Positions 34,769-43,715 of a stretch of DNA of 60,220 nucleotides are shown here, in pieces. The DNA comes from Calditrichia bacterium. Its GTDB lineage: Bacteria > Calditrichota > Calditrichia > Calditrichales > Calditrichaceae. The stretch lies in contig JALSTK010000088.1 in NCBI GenBank assembly GCA_026983775.1, positions 1 through 60,220 on the forward strand. The letters are read 5' to 3'. The notes under the pieces were generated by a model. The model was not told where the DNA came from. It made no database searches and worked only from the letters and a program-made list of their open reading frames with translations. Positions within the stretch are counted from its first letter, which is position 1; each line of letters begins with the position of its first letter. A program made the position numbers and the translations under genes.

Positions 34769-35223
34769 TATTTGAATTTTTCCTTGATGATTTCAGCCAT
34801 CTCTTCGGCCGTTTCCGCATCGAGAAGGGCCTGACGAAGGTCTGCCTCTTTCATATTTCTGGAAATAACGGCCAGAGTTTGAATATGCGGTCCGGAGGTA
34901 TCTCGGGGGGACAAAACCAAAAAGATCAAATTAGCCGGTTTCCCGTCCAGCGATTCGAAATCGATCCCTTCTTTTTTCCGGCCAAGAGCCACCACTAATC
35001 CACTGACTCCGTCCGTCTTGGCATGGGGAATGGCCAGACCGTTCTCGAGACCGGTACTCAGATATCCCTCGCGGGCCATCACATCCTGTAAGGTTACATC
35101 CAGATCGACCAGCTTATCACTATCCTTTAGCGTCTTCAGAAGTTCTTCGATTGCCTCATATTTGGTATTACCCTGCAAATCGGCGACAATATGTTCTTTT
35201 TCCAGATAATCTGCTAACTGCAT
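34768..35223 (-). CDS. PTS EIIA domain protein (PtsN-like), paralogue 1
   Basis: The start is placed at ATG 35223, four bases after GGAGG, matching the spacing in the divergent paralogue; two or three upstream ATG codons overlap that site. The 151-residue protein is a fructose/mannitol-type EIIA. The phosphorylatable histidine is His67 in GLAIPHAKT, and the ending LLDAETAEEMAEII is typical. With no EIIB or EIIC nearby, a regulatory role like that of PtsN (EIIA-Ntr) is inferred. The paralogue 35351-35824 has the histidine at the same position. The stop couples to the polyprenyl synthase gene. Confidence 0.92.
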   Translation of the reverse strand: MQLADYLEKEHIVADLQGNTKYEAIEELLKTLKDSDKLVDLDVTLQDVMAREGYLSTGLENGLAIPHAKTDGVSGLVVALGRKKEGIDFESLDGKPANLIFLVLSPRDTSGPHIQTLAVISRNMKEADLRQALLDAETAEEMAEIIKEKFK

Positions 35224-35238
35224 CATTCCTCCATACAT

Positions 35239-35350
35239 TTAAAGGATGAATTTAGCTATTAACCAATTTTATGTCAATCACTATTCAAAAGTATTGGCAT
35301 ACAATATGAGAATTCCCTAAATTACTTTAAATAAAGTTTATGGAGGAACC
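35239..35350. promoter_or_regulatory. Divergent promoter region between two EIIA genes
   Basis: The two EIIA genes are divergently transcribed from this 112-base gap (127 bases between their chosen start codons). On the plus strand TTGGCA at 35294-35299 and TAAATT at 35318-35323 are spaced by 18 bases and could be -35 and -10 elements for the right-hand gene. This is a weak match only, since the housekeeping sigma consensus of this phylum is not known to me. Confidence 0.35.
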
Positions 35351-35824
35351 ATGCGTCTCACCGACATCCTGTTAAAAGAACATGTAAAAATTAAATTGGA
35401 ATCAACTACCCGTGATGAAGCCATCAAAGAATTATTAACGTTATTGGACCAGAATAAGAGGGTCGCCGATATGGATGAAGCATACCATGCCATTCTTGAA
35501 CGTGAAAAGATTATGACTACCGGCGTGGGCAACGGAATCGCCATTCCCCATTGCAAACACACTTCCTGTCCCAATTTTGCCGTGGCTCTCGGTATCCATA
35601 GTAAAGGAATCCAATTTGAATCCATTGATAAAAAACCGGCAAAAATCATTTTTTTGCTGATCGGTCCGGAAAATAATCCCGGTATGCATATCAAACTTCT
35701 TAGCCGTATATCGCGCCTGATGAGCAACGAAGACCTGCGAAATCAATTACTAAAATGCAAAACATCGGATAAGGCGCTGGAATTAATCGAAGAAGAAGAA
35801 AATTATTACTTTGATATCGATTGA
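35351..35824 (+). CDS. PTS EIIA domain protein (PtsN-like), paralogue 2
   Basis: A 157-residue EIIA of the fructose/mannitol type. The ATG is preceded by GGAGG with a four-base spacing. The active histidine is His67 in GIAIPHCKH, the same position and phrase as in the divergent paralogue, and the N-termini align (MRLTDILLKEH versus MQLADYLEKEH). The two genes therefore arose by duplication. Both sit without PTS transport components, next to a PII-like gene, which suggests signalling rather than sugar uptake. Confidence 0.92.
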   Translation: MRLTDILLKEHVKIKLESTTRDEAIKELLTLLDQNKRVADMDEAYHAILEREKIMTTGVGNGIAIPHCKHTSCPNFAVALGIHSKGIQFESIDKKPAKIIFLLIGPENNPGMHIKLLSRISRLMSNEDLRNQLLKCKTSDKALELIEEEENYYFDID

Positions 35825-35829
35825 TCTTC

Positions 35830-36168
35830 ATGCAATTAATTATTTTCTTTCTTAACAAAGAAGAATACCTCAATGAAATTCTGGAAGCATTTTTGGAACT
35901 GGATATTCATGGTGCAACTGTTTTAGACAGCGTTGGCATGGGACGTATTCTGGCCCACGACATTCCCATCTTTGCCGGATTTCAGAATCTGCTTCAGGAA
36001 TCACGCCCCGGTAATAAAACCATCCTGTCCGTAGTCCCGGAACAAAAAATTAAACCTTTAAGCAAAGAGATCGAACATATTGTCGGTGATCTGGATGAAC
36101 CGGGTAACGGTCTTTTACTCAGCCTTCCCATCGATTATTTGAAAGGGCTGAGTAAATCTTCGCTTTAA
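35830..36168 (+). CDS. PII-like (GlnB-fold) small protein
   Basis: About 112 residues from ATG 35830; an upstream TTG at 35821 would overlap the EIIA stop. The pattern LIIFFLNKEEYLNEILEAFLELDIHGATVLDSVGMG, followed by PEQKIKPLSKEIEHIVGDL and GNGLLLSLPIDYLKGL, resembles nitrogen-regulatory PII-like proteins, a ferredoxin-like fold that forms trimers. The typical T-loop tyrosine motif of true GlnB is not present, so it is probably a PII-like paralogue rather than GlnB. It follows an EIIA gene with a 5-base gap, so functional coupling is likely. Confidence 0.72.
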   Translation: MQLIIFFLNKEEYLNEILEAFLELDIHGATVLDSVGMGRILAHDIPIFAGFQNLLQESRPGNKTILSVVPEQKIKPLSKEIEHIVGDLDEPGNGLLLSLPIDYLKGLSKSSL

Positions 36169-36189
36169 TTAAACGTATGTGGAATTTAT

Positions 36190-37656
36190 ATGTCCGAACT
36201 GAAGGCTAATTCTTACATCGCCAGTTACAAAATCCTGCATAAATTTAATGAAGGGGGCATGGCTTTAATTTATAAAGCCCTGCAACCGAGCCTGAACCGA
36301 ACGGTCGTTATTAAAAAACTGAAAGACCCTAATCGCGAAATCATCAACCGTTTTAAAAAAGAAGCTTTACTCAGCGCTTCCTTTCACCACGAAAACCTGG
36401 TTTCCATTTATGATTTTCTCTATGTCAATCGTAACTACTATCTGATTATGGAATTTGTAGACGGGGAAGACCTGCGCACCCTCATCGATTACATGGCTCC
36501 TCTACCGGCCCATGTAGCCTCTATCATTATTCTCGGTATTGCCCGCGGACTGGAATATACTCACTCCCGCAACATCATCCACCGTGACATCAAACCCAGC
36601 AACATTCTGCTTTCCCATGACGGCGATGTAAAACTCATCGATTTCGGCATTGCCAAAGATGATATTTCTACCCGCCTGACTCTTACCGGAATGATTGTAG
36701 GTACACCGGCTTACATGTCACCGGAACAAGCCAACGGTCAGCACCTTTCCATTCAAAGCGACCTGTTTTCCCTGGGCATCTTACTTTATGAAATGCTCAC
36801 CGGCCTAAAACCCTTCGGAGGTGAAAACAACAGTGAAATCATGGCCAGGCTCATCCGCAATAAATATATTCCCGCCCACCGTCTGAATCCGCAAATTCCC
36901 AGACCGGTACGACGCATCATCAAAAAGGCCCTGCGTAAGGACCCCCGGCATAGATATTCAAACGCCACGGAATTGATCCATGATCTGGAAAATGTGGTAC
37001 CCTGGCAACTGCGCAGCCATAAGAAGGAGATACTATCCCGTTACCTCGATAAACTCAATATAGCCAAAACGACTACGATGAGTGACGAAACTGCGGTAGG
37101 TTACTATCCCGGCCATGTAAACGGACTGTGGGCCGGTCTCAGAACCGCCCTGATTGTCTCGGCCGTTGTCCTTATCGGTTTGGAATCCTGGATATTTTAC
37201 AAACAACATCTGGGATTCATCCGGATTGTTAGCAACCGGCCCGGCTACCGGTTGACTATGGATCAAAAACAATTTTCCCGTACCCTGCAAAAATCGACGG
37301 TTTTGGGCCCTATGATGGCCGGTTGGCACCGGATTCGTATCCATAATCCGCAACATAATTCCGCTTTTATTTCCCGGATGGCTATTCAACCCGGAGATAC
37401 GACCCACTTAAACGTCAACCTGCCCGGCGTAAGTACTGCTGCGGTTACGGCTTCTCTGGAAACACAACCGGCCGGGGCCACAATCGTGCTTGACCATATT
37501 CCAATCGGCCAGACTCCTATTTATGATTTACATCTTTCTTCCGGAAAACATCATATCGAAATCCGTTTACGGGGATACCGGACCATCGATGATGAACTTG
37601 ATCTAAAAACCTATCATTCCTTTCAATTATTTTTCCCATTACTCCCCAAATCATAA
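36190..37656 (+). CDS. Membrane Ser/Thr protein kinase with a PEGA domain
   Basis: A 488-residue protein. The kinase domain (about residues 10-275) has the glycine loop FNEGGMALIYKA, ATP-binding Lys42 (VVIKKL), the catalytic loop HRDIKPSN with Asp133, DFG with Asp151, and the activation segment ending GTPAYMSPEQ. A transmembrane helix lies at about 317-338 (TALIVSAVVLIGLESW). The extracytoplasmic part ends with a PEGA domain (LETQPAGATIVLDHIPIGQ). It resembles Pkn-type kinases that sense envelope conditions. It is 21 bases after the PII-like gene. Confidence 0.93.
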   Translation: MSELKANSYIASYKILHKFNEGGMALIYKALQPSLNRTVVIKKLKDPNREIINRFKKEALLSASFHHENLVSIYDFLYVNRNYYLIMEFVDGEDLRTLIDYMAPLPAHVASIIILGIARGLEYTHSRNIIHRDIKPSNILLSHDGDVKLIDFGIAKDDISTRLTLTGMIVGTPAYMSPEQANGQHLSIQSDLFSLGILLYEMLTGLKPFGGENNSEIMARLIRNKYIPAHRLNPQIPRPVRRIIKKALRKDPRHRYSNATELIHDLENVVPWQLRSHKKEILSRYLDKLNIAKTTTMSDETAVGYYPGHVNGLWAGLRTALIVSAVVLIGLESWIFYKQHLGFIRIVSNRPGYRLTMDQKQFSRTLQKSTVLGPMMAGWHRIRIHNPQHNSAFISRMAIQPGDTTHLNVNLPGVSTAAVTASLETQPAGATIVLDHIPIGQTPIYDLHLSSGKHHIEIRLRGYRTIDDELDLKTYHSFQLFFPLLPKS

Positions 37657-37717
37657 ATATTTCGTTTTTACAATTCTTTTTGTAAATTTCTCTGATTTTT
37701 GAAAAAATGGAGCTATT

Positions 37718-38986
37718 TTGGCAACAATAAGACGCATCAAAGGTACGCAGGACATACTTCCCGGGGAAAGTGAACAATGGGTCGCTCTGGAAACTTTAAT
37801 CCGGGAGACCATGCGGGTCTATAATTTTAAAGAATTACGAACTCCTGTATTCGAAAAAACCGAACTGTTCGCCCGCGGCATCGGACAACTCACCGATATC
37901 GTATCAAAGGAGATGTACACCTTTTTCGACCGCGGAAACAAGCAATTGACTCTCAAACCGGAAATGACGGCGCCGATCATGCGCGCTTATCTGGAAAATA
38001 AGCTATATGCCAAATCTCCGGTTAATAAATTTTTCTACATTGCTCCCCTTTTCCGTCAGGAGAATCCCCAGGCCGGACGCTTACGTCAATTTCATCAGTT
38101 TGGCGCCGAGACACTGGGCACAGCCTATCCCGAAGCGGATGCCGAAATGATCGATCTTGCTTTAAACATTTACCGCAGAGCGGGATTAGAAAATTTGAAT
38201 TTGCGCATTAATTCCGTAGGTGATGTTACATGTCGCCTTCCGTATAAAAAACTTCTCCAGGATTATATCCGCCCTAACCTGCATCTTTATTGCCAGGACT
38301 GTCAGCGTCGTTTCGATGACAATCCCCTGCGCATTCTGGACTGCAAGAAGGAAACATGCAGCGCTTTAAACCAAAAGGCACCCCGTCTGGTCGATCATCT
38401 TTGTGAAGAATGCCATACCCATTACCATCGTCTTAAACAGCACCTGGATGCGTTGCAAATATCCTATGATGAAGACCCCTACCTGGTAAGAGGATTGGAT
38501 TATTATACCCGTACCGTTTTTGAAATTACCAGCGAAGCTCTGGGTGCTCAGAATGCGATTTGCGGCGGTGGTCGCTACGATTTGCTGGCCGAAGAACTGG
38601 GGGGACAGCCGACCCCGGCCGTCGGATTTGCATCGGGGATTGAACGCTTATTACTCATTGCCAGGCATCAGAACCTGCATCTGGCGCCTGCCCAACGGTT
38701 GGATGTCTTTATCATTACCATGGGAGAGACAGCCCGACAGAAGTCTCTAAGCTGGTTAAAGACGCTCCGTCAGGCCGGATTCCTGTCTGAAACGGATTTT
38801 TTAGGCCGTAGTGTTAAAGCCCAAATGCGTGAGGCAAACCGGCAACAAGCCCGCTTTGTGCTTCTGGCCGGAGAAGAAGAATTGGAGCGGAAGACCTTTT
38901 CCCTGAAAATTATGGACAGGAGTCAGCAAATATCCGTACCTTTTGCAAATCTGATCGAAACCCTGGAATCGCTTGCAAATGAGTAG
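37718..38986 (+). CDS. hisS: Histidine-tRNA ligase
   Basis: A 422-residue class II synthetase that charges tRNA-His. The start is TTG 37718, preceded by TGGAG at a suitable distance; no ATG is available near the expected N-terminus, IRRIKGTQDILPGE. Motif 2 is seen in FYIAPLFRQENPQAGRLRQFHQFG, the histidine-binding region in LVRGLDYYTRTVFE, and motif 3 in AVGFASGIERLL. A C-terminal anticodon-binding domain follows. The stop overlaps the start of the ClC gene by 8 bases. Confidence 0.97.
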   Translation: MATIRRIKGTQDILPGESEQWVALETLIRETMRVYNFKELRTPVFEKTELFARGIGQLTDIVSKEMYTFFDRGNKQLTLKPEMTAPIMRAYLENKLYAKSPVNKFFYIAPLFRQENPQAGRLRQFHQFGAETLGTAYPEADAEMIDLALNIYRRAGLENLNLRINSVGDVTCRLPYKKLLQDYIRPNLHLYCQDCQRRFDDNPLRILDCKKETCSALNQKAPRLVDHLCEECHTHYHRLKQHLDALQISYDEDPYLVRGLDYYTRTVFEITSEALGAQNAICGGGRYDLLAEELGGQPTPAVGFASGIERLLLIARHQNLHLAPAQRLDVFIITMGETARQKSLSWLKTLRQAGFLSETDFLGRSVKAQMREANRQQARFVLLAGEEELERKTFSLKIMDRSQQISVPFANLIETLESLANE

Positions 38987-40763
38987 CCGAAACATTACAA
39001 AACTTTTCCGATCCTGGCAGGTCCGCTCTTTACGCACCCTGTATAAGCTGGATACACCGCGGGAATTTTACCTGATCTTTCTGGCTATTATCGTCGGTAC
39101 CCTGACCGGCTATGGAGCTTACGTGTTAACCCTGATTGTGAATGGAGTGCATTTCCTGCTCTTTGAGCAGGCCGATATGAAACTCTTTTCCGATGAAACG
39201 GCCAATTATTTGCGTATCATTTACCCTGCCCTGGGCGGGATAACCGTAGGACTCCTGGCATATTTCTTTTCACCCGAAGTCAAGGGACACGGTGTACCCA
39301 GCGTGATCGATGCCGTGGCAAATAAGGGTGGTTTCATTCGTAAACGAATCGCCTTCTTAACCTCTATTAATTCCGGAACAACCATCGGCTCGGGCGGGTC
39401 GGCGGGTAAAGAAGGACCCATCGTACAGATCGGTGCCGCCCTGGGGTCCATCGTCGGTCAGTTGTTTCATGTTTCCCAGCAGCGTATGCGTGTTTTGGTC
39501 GGATGTGGTGCGGCTTCCGGTCTGGCAGCGGTTTTCAATGCCCCGGTGGCAGGAGTGGTCTTTGCCGTGGAAATCATTTTGTCCGATTTCCGCCTGTCCG
39601 TTTTTACTCCCATCATGATTTCATCGGTCATTGCCACGGCCATTTCCAGACATTACATCGGTTCCAGTCCCCTGTTCTCTATTCCGGCTTACAGTCTGCA
39701 AAGCCCGACAGAGTATATCTTTTACCTGATCATGGGTGTTGTGGGGGGGGTTGTCTCCGTTATATTTATCAAGACCCTCTACGGTATCGAAGACTTCTTC
39801 GAAGAGGGTATCTCTCTTCCTCCCTGGGTCAAACCGGCTATAGGCGGACTGCTGACCGGCGCCATTGCGTACTATTTCCCCGAACTTTACGGTTTCGATG
39901 ATTCGGCCACCCATACCGCCCTGGTCGGTCATCCGGAAATCTATTTGCTGGCCATCTTAGTTGTTGCAAAGATTTTGGCAACCTCCTTCACTTTGGGATC
40001 AGGCGGTACCGGGGGGTTGTTCACTCCCTCCCTGTTCATCGGCGCCACCTTCGGCGCACTGTTCGGCAATATCGTCGGCCAGCTTTTCCCATCCATCGCC
40101 GCTCCGCCCGGTGCCTATGCTTTGGTGGGTATGGGGGTGATTGTCGCCGGTACCATTCATGCTCCACTGACCGCCTTGCTCATTATATTCGAGGTAACGG
40201 GAGACTATAAGATCATCTTACCCCTCATGCTGGGCACGGTAACCGCCACCTTGATAGCCAAGTGGCTGGAAACCGAGTCCATCTATACCATGAAAATTTC
40301 TCAGTTTTCCAATCGTACGGATAACGGACGTAATGTGGATATTCTTCAGTCCCATCGCATCAATAATCTGATTCAGACCGATGTACCGGTCATTCGGGCT
40401 CATACCGGTTTTGAAGAAATTTTGAATATTCTGATGAATTCCAGCCTGGTAACTTTCCCCGTTCTGGATGACAAGGACAAACTGATCGGTATTATATCCT
40501 TGCGGGATTTACGGCCCGTCCTTTTCAACCGCGATCTGGCTCCGCTCTTAGTCGCTGCGGATGTAATGAGTGAAAATGTCTTTGTCCTCAATCCCAATGA
40601 CACTATGGGAGATGCTTTGCATAAGATGGAATTGGACGACTCGGAACTTTTGCCGGTAGTCGATTCTCCTGAAACGATGCATTTTCTGGGTATTGTCACC
40701 AGAGAGAGCATTCTTAAACGCTATACCAAAGAAAATTTACTTTTAGCCGATCAGCGTGAATGA
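38979..40763 (+). CDS. ClC-family chloride channel or transporter with CBS domains
   Basis: About 594 residues from ATG 38979, which overlaps hisS. The membrane domain has ion-path motifs KGHGVPSV, GSGGSAGKEGP (gating Glu) and GGLFTPSLFIGA. The internal proton glutamate of exchangers, the second Glu of EE in E. coli ClcA, is Ile here (FNAPVAGVVFAVEIIL). Two CBS domains occupy the last 130 residues (TDVPVIRAHTGFEEIL onward and VMSENVFVLNPNDTM). CBS domains usually bind adenine nucleotides. A run of eight G's lies at 39743-39750 inside the coding region. Function is anion transport across the inner membrane. Confidence 0.92.
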   Translation: MSSRNITKLFRSWQVRSLRTLYKLDTPREFYLIFLAIIVGTLTGYGAYVLTLIVNGVHFLLFEQADMKLFSDETANYLRIIYPALGGITVGLLAYFFSPEVKGHGVPSVIDAVANKGGFIRKRIAFLTSINSGTTIGSGGSAGKEGPIVQIGAALGSIVGQLFHVSQQRMRVLVGCGAASGLAAVFNAPVAGVVFAVEIILSDFRLSVFTPIMISSVIATAISRHYIGSSPLFSIPAYSLQSPTEYIFYLIMGVVGGVVSVIFIKTLYGIEDFFEEGISLPPWVKPAIGGLLTGAIAYYFPELYGFDDSATHTALVGHPEIYLLAILVVAKILATSFTLGSGGTGGLFTPSLFIGATFGALFGNIVGQLFPSIAAPPGAYALVGMGVIVAGTIHAPLTALLIIFEVTGDYKIILPLMLGTVTATLIAKWLETESIYTMKISQFSNRTDNGRNVDILQSHRINNLIQTDVPVIRAHTGFEEILNILMNSSLVTFPVLDDKDKLIGIISLRDLRPVLFNRDLAPLLVAADVMSENVFVLNPNDTMGDALHKMELDDSELLPVVDSPETMHFLGIVTRESILKRYTKENLLLADQRE

Positions 40764-40764
40764 T

Positions 40765-41550
40765 ATGTCTCAACTTATTTCCAGGAATCAAATCCAATAT
40801 TTTAGCAAACTGAATCAAAAGAAATATCGCCGACAATACGGACGCTATTTGATCAGCGGGCTGAACAGCATACGCAGCGCCCTGGAAGATACGGAATGTG
40901 CCTGGGAATATCTGCTTCTGCGCGAAGATCGCCGATCATTATTGAAGCATCTTCCGCTACAGCCGAAAGAGGAACACATCCTTATTGTGCAGGAAAGGGA
41001 TTTCCGGCGCATCAATCGGGAAGAACACCCCCAGGGCATCGCCCTTGTGGCTGTGCGGCCGGATACAGACTTCAAAAGATGGAGAGCCGGAAATACGGTG
41101 CTCTATCTGGACCGGGTCAATGATCCGGGAAATTTGGGTACCATTATACGCACGGCTTGCTGGTTTGGCATCAATCACCTTTTGCTAAGCCCGGACTGTG
41201 CCGATCCCTTCAATCCGAAAGTGGTCAGAGCCTCCACCGGCTATGTCGCAAAGATCCATATGGCGGAAAATGTGACCAGGCAACATCTATCTATTTTGAA
41301 GGAGAAAGAGTCGTTTTATCTGTTTGGGACCGCGGTAGAAAACGGCGAACCATTGACTCATTTTCACCGGCAAAGGCACCGGAAGAAGATGATTCTATTG
41401 GGATCGGAAGCACACGGTTTAGAGGAATCTTTGTTGAAAATGTGCCAGGAAATCATTACAATTCCCAGAACAGGATTCGGTGAGTCGCTAAATCTGGCCG
41501 TATCTGCCGGAATTATCATGTATCACTTTCAAATAGCCGAGGAGACATGA
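40765..41550 (+). CDS. SpoU/TrmH-family RNA 2'-O-methyltransferase
   Basis: The ATG at 40765 immediately follows the ClC stop; a GTG at 40756 is also possible. Roughly 261 residues. The N-terminal substrate-binding part (QYFSKLNQKKYRRQYGRYLISG) precedes the SPOUT knot with motif 1 DRVNDPGNLGTIIRTA, motif 2 LLGSEAHGLEE and motif 3 IPRTGFGESLNLAVSAGIIMY. It uses S-adenosylmethionine to methylate a ribose, in rRNA or tRNA; the target cannot be told. It is coupled to the CPBP gene by an ATGA overlap. Confidence 0.93.
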   Translation: MSQLISRNQIQYFSKLNQKKYRRQYGRYLISGLNSIRSALEDTECAWEYLLLREDRRSLLKHLPLQPKEEHILIVQERDFRRINREEHPQGIALVAVRPDTDFKRWRAGNTVLYLDRVNDPGNLGTIIRTACWFGINHLLLSPDCADPFNPKVVRASTGYVAKIHMAENVTRQHLSILKEKESFYLFGTAVENGEPLTHFHRQRHRKKMILLGSEAHGLEESLLKMCQEIITIPRTGFGESLNLAVSAGIIMYHFQIAEET

Positions 41551-42377
41551 ACTTAGAAGAGCATCCTAAACCGAAACGACAATTTCCCGAACCGGTAGAG
41601 GCCTTGATTGTCATCCTTATTCTATTCGTTCCCCTCTATCTCGCGGCGGTGCTTGTCAATTTTCTGGCAAGTCCGGGCGGTAATCCTCTGGCTATGCAGG
41701 AAGCCTCCCGCTATTTCTATATTCTGGGTGGGCTATTGTTCGGCATCATTCCGTACGTATATGCCGTATGGCGTAAATATGATCTGAAGCGCTTGTTTCG
41801 GATTCACCGCGTTCCCTGGGAGATTATCCTTTTTAGCTTTATTTTGGCCATTGCCCTCAGTATCATCGGTGATGAATTGGACCGGCTGGTTGATCTTTTC
41901 GTGCCCATTCCGGACTGGCTTTATGAATCCATGCGTCCTTTGAAAGCACAAACTACTTTTGACTGGATTTTAATTATCACCGGTGCCGTATTTGTAGCGG
42001 CTGCTGCAGAGGAGGCCCTGTTCAGGGGATTTTTACAGGTCGCGCTGGAACGAAAAGGGGACGTCACCCGGGCGGTGATTCTTTCTTCGTTGACCTGGAC
42101 ATTGGTTCACGGTAATTTTTACTGGGCAGTGGAAATTTTCATTATCGGCATTTTTATCGGTTTTCTGGCCTGGCGTACCCAGTCTCTTATTCCCTCTTTT
42201 GTGGTCCATGCGACCAATAATTTAATTGCCGTCATCTTTCTGAACATCGATATGAAACAATCCATGGCCTGGTATGAGTGGGGAGACCATGTTTCGCCGC
42301 TGGTACTCATCATTGCCGTGGTATTGACTATCTGGTCTTTACAGCAAATAACCCGTTTTTATCGGCGCAGTTCCTGA
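41547..42377 (+). CDS. CPBP-family intramembrane metalloprotease
   Basis: A 276-residue polytopic protein with about seven to eight transmembrane helices. The three conserved motifs are AAAEEALFRGF (double glutamate, near residue 155), LTWTLVHGNFYW with a histidine, and IPSFVVHATNNLIAV with a second histidine, so the metal site is intact. Homologues include Rce1 and bacteriocin-immunity proteins. It overlaps the methyltransferase by four bases and overlaps the convergent SatD-like gene by 19 bases. Confidence 0.92.
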   Translation: MNLEEHPKPKRQFPEPVEALIVILILFVPLYLAAVLVNFLASPGGNPLAMQEASRYFYILGGLLFGIIPYVYAVWRKYDLKRLFRIHRVPWEIILFSFILAIALSIIGDELDRLVDLFVPIPDWLYESMRPLKAQTTFDWILIITGAVFVAAAAEEALFRGFLQVALERKGDVTRAVILSSLTWTLVHGNFYWAVEIFIIGIFIGFLAWRTQSLIPSFVVHATNNLIAVIFLNIDMKQSMAWYEWGDHVSPLVLIIAVVLTIWSLQQITRFYRRSS

Positions 42378-43009
42378 AGACGATCGAAATCCTTTAATAA
42401 TTCATCAATCGCCCTATCGGCCTGAAGTACATCCAGGGCACCGGATTTAAAGAGTGATTCCCAAACGGATTGGCTGGACACCCCGGCCTCGTTGGCTACT
42501 TTTTGCAGGGTTCCCAAATCGCGATACTTCCAGTATCGTCGATAATTAAGATCGCTCCAGCCCCGTTTGAGCGAATGAATCAGTTGGAAAATGGTATTCA
42601 GAGCCCGGTCAAAAATAAGGTCTGTGGTGGAAATTCGCACCAGAATTTTCTTCTTTTTGGCATATTCCAGAGCGGCATTGGCCAAATGGAAGGCAGGACC
42701 ATCCATCTCGATGGGAATATCGCTACCCATTTTCTGGACATAACCATAGCCAACACCAAAACGCAGATGCAGCGGATAGGTAAGTTGCTCAAACTTGCTC
42801 ATGAGTTGATTGACCGGGGCCATTCTTTTGAGCACCCCCTGGAACTCATCCCCTTTGGTGATCATAAAGGGGGCTTCGATACATTCGATATAGGTCTCGT
42901 TCAGTTGTACGATTGCCGATTTAAGAAACAACTGCCATTCGTAACGTTCCCGTTCCCGCATTTTACGAGAAGCTTGCATATCGGCAATAATAACCGCAAA
43001 ATCAGCCAT
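42359..43009 (-). CDS. SatD-family protein
   Basis: A 216-residue protein resembling the SatD family. The phrases FAVIIADMQASRKM at the N-terminus and ITKGDEFQGVLK near residue 55 are the hallmark of this group, with a later RFGVGYGYV. In Streptococcus, sat genes are linked to secretion and acid tolerance, but the molecular function is not known. The C-terminal helix region may bind DNA (KVANEAGVSSQSVWESLFKSG). The gene starts 2 bases after the end of the TIGR02265-like gene. Confidence 0.82.
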   Translation of the reverse strand: MADFAVIIADMQASRKMRERERYEWQLFLKSAIVQLNETYIECIEAPFMITKGDEFQGVLKRMAPVNQLMSKFEQLTYPLHLRFGVGYGYVQKMGSDIPIEMDGPAFHLANAALEYAKKKKILVRISTTDLIFDRALNTIFQLIHSLKRGWSDLNYRRYWKYRDLGTLQKVANEAGVSSQSVWESLFKSGALDVLQADRAIDELLKDFDRLQELRR

Positions 43010-43011
43010 GA

Positions 43012-43563
43012 TCAGTCAGCCCAGTGTATACGATACTCAACATCAAATGCATCGCTTCGTTCCTGTTCCGTAAACAACTCCCTGGCACCGCACATCCGGC
43101 ATCCTTCCTCCAGAAAACTCAATTCGCTTAACTGAACGGCTTTTGAAAAGGGCTGGCCGTAGTTGATTCGTATGCCGAAATCGTTCGGAGCAAACCGGGT
43201 AAGATGCATCTCTCCCAATCCGATCAGGACATCCCGCATGCGCTCCATTTGCCTGAGAAATTTCTCCGGATTCTGTTCGTCAATGTAAAGCTGAAAATAT
43301 TTGGGCACCAATTGACGGGCATTCCAGACCCCCAATTTACTGAATGGATCCACCCGTTTATTGAAAAATACATCCTGAATATGTTCGTCTACGGTCTGTA
43401 AAAGCCCTTCGGAATATTCTTTGGAAAGAACAATCGGCTGGTTGAGTGTATTCCGCTGTTCATCCGGAAGAGTGGAAATAAACTTTTTTAAGGCTTCCTT
43501 TCCATAGGACTGTTCCAGATAATCAAAGCGGGTTAAAAGTACAATCCCTTTGATTCCACTCAT
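43012..43563 (-). CDS. TIGR02265/DUF2378-like protein
   Basis: A 183-residue soluble protein. It starts with IKGIVLLTRFDYLEQSYGKEALKKFI, which is like the opening of TIGR02265 (DUF2378) proteins known mainly from Myxococcota, and ends with a segment containing FLEEGCRMCGARELF and a final beta-strand YRIHW, also typical of the group. The Cys-x2-Cys pair (CRMC) may bind metal. Its role is unknown. It lies upstream of, and almost touching, the SatD-like gene, suggesting they act together. Confidence 0.65.
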   Translation of the reverse strand: MSGIKGIVLLTRFDYLEQSYGKEALKKFISTLPDEQRNTLNQPIVLSKEYSEGLLQTVDEHIQDVFFNKRVDPFSKLGVWNARQLVPKYFQLYIDEQNPEKFLRQMERMRDVLIGLGEMHLTRFAPNDFGIRINYGQPFSKAVQLSELSFLEEGCRMCGARELFTEQERSDAFDVEYRIHWAD

Positions 43564-43715
43564 GGTCTACCTCATCGTCTATATAAATTTTTTTTAACTG
43601 ACTTTCTGATTATAACAGCTGACCCTTTTCGAGATCAATACAACCCGATGTACTAACGAAGGCCTGAGTACTTCCGTTACAGCGACTTGTCACGCCCGGC
43701 TATCGTAAATTTTAA

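Noticed and set aside
35294-35323. Sigma-54 promoter based on TTGGCA near the EIIA genes
   Set aside because: There is no GC-containing -12 element at the required spacing.
38979-40763. Fluoride-specific ClC (Fluc/CLC-F)
   Set aside because: The ion-path motifs GHGVP and GKEGP, with CBS domains, fit a chloride-type ClC rather than a CLC-F protein.
42470-43135. Plus-strand frame of 221 codons opposite the SatD-like gene
   Set aside because: It is antisense to a gene with family motifs and shows no domain.
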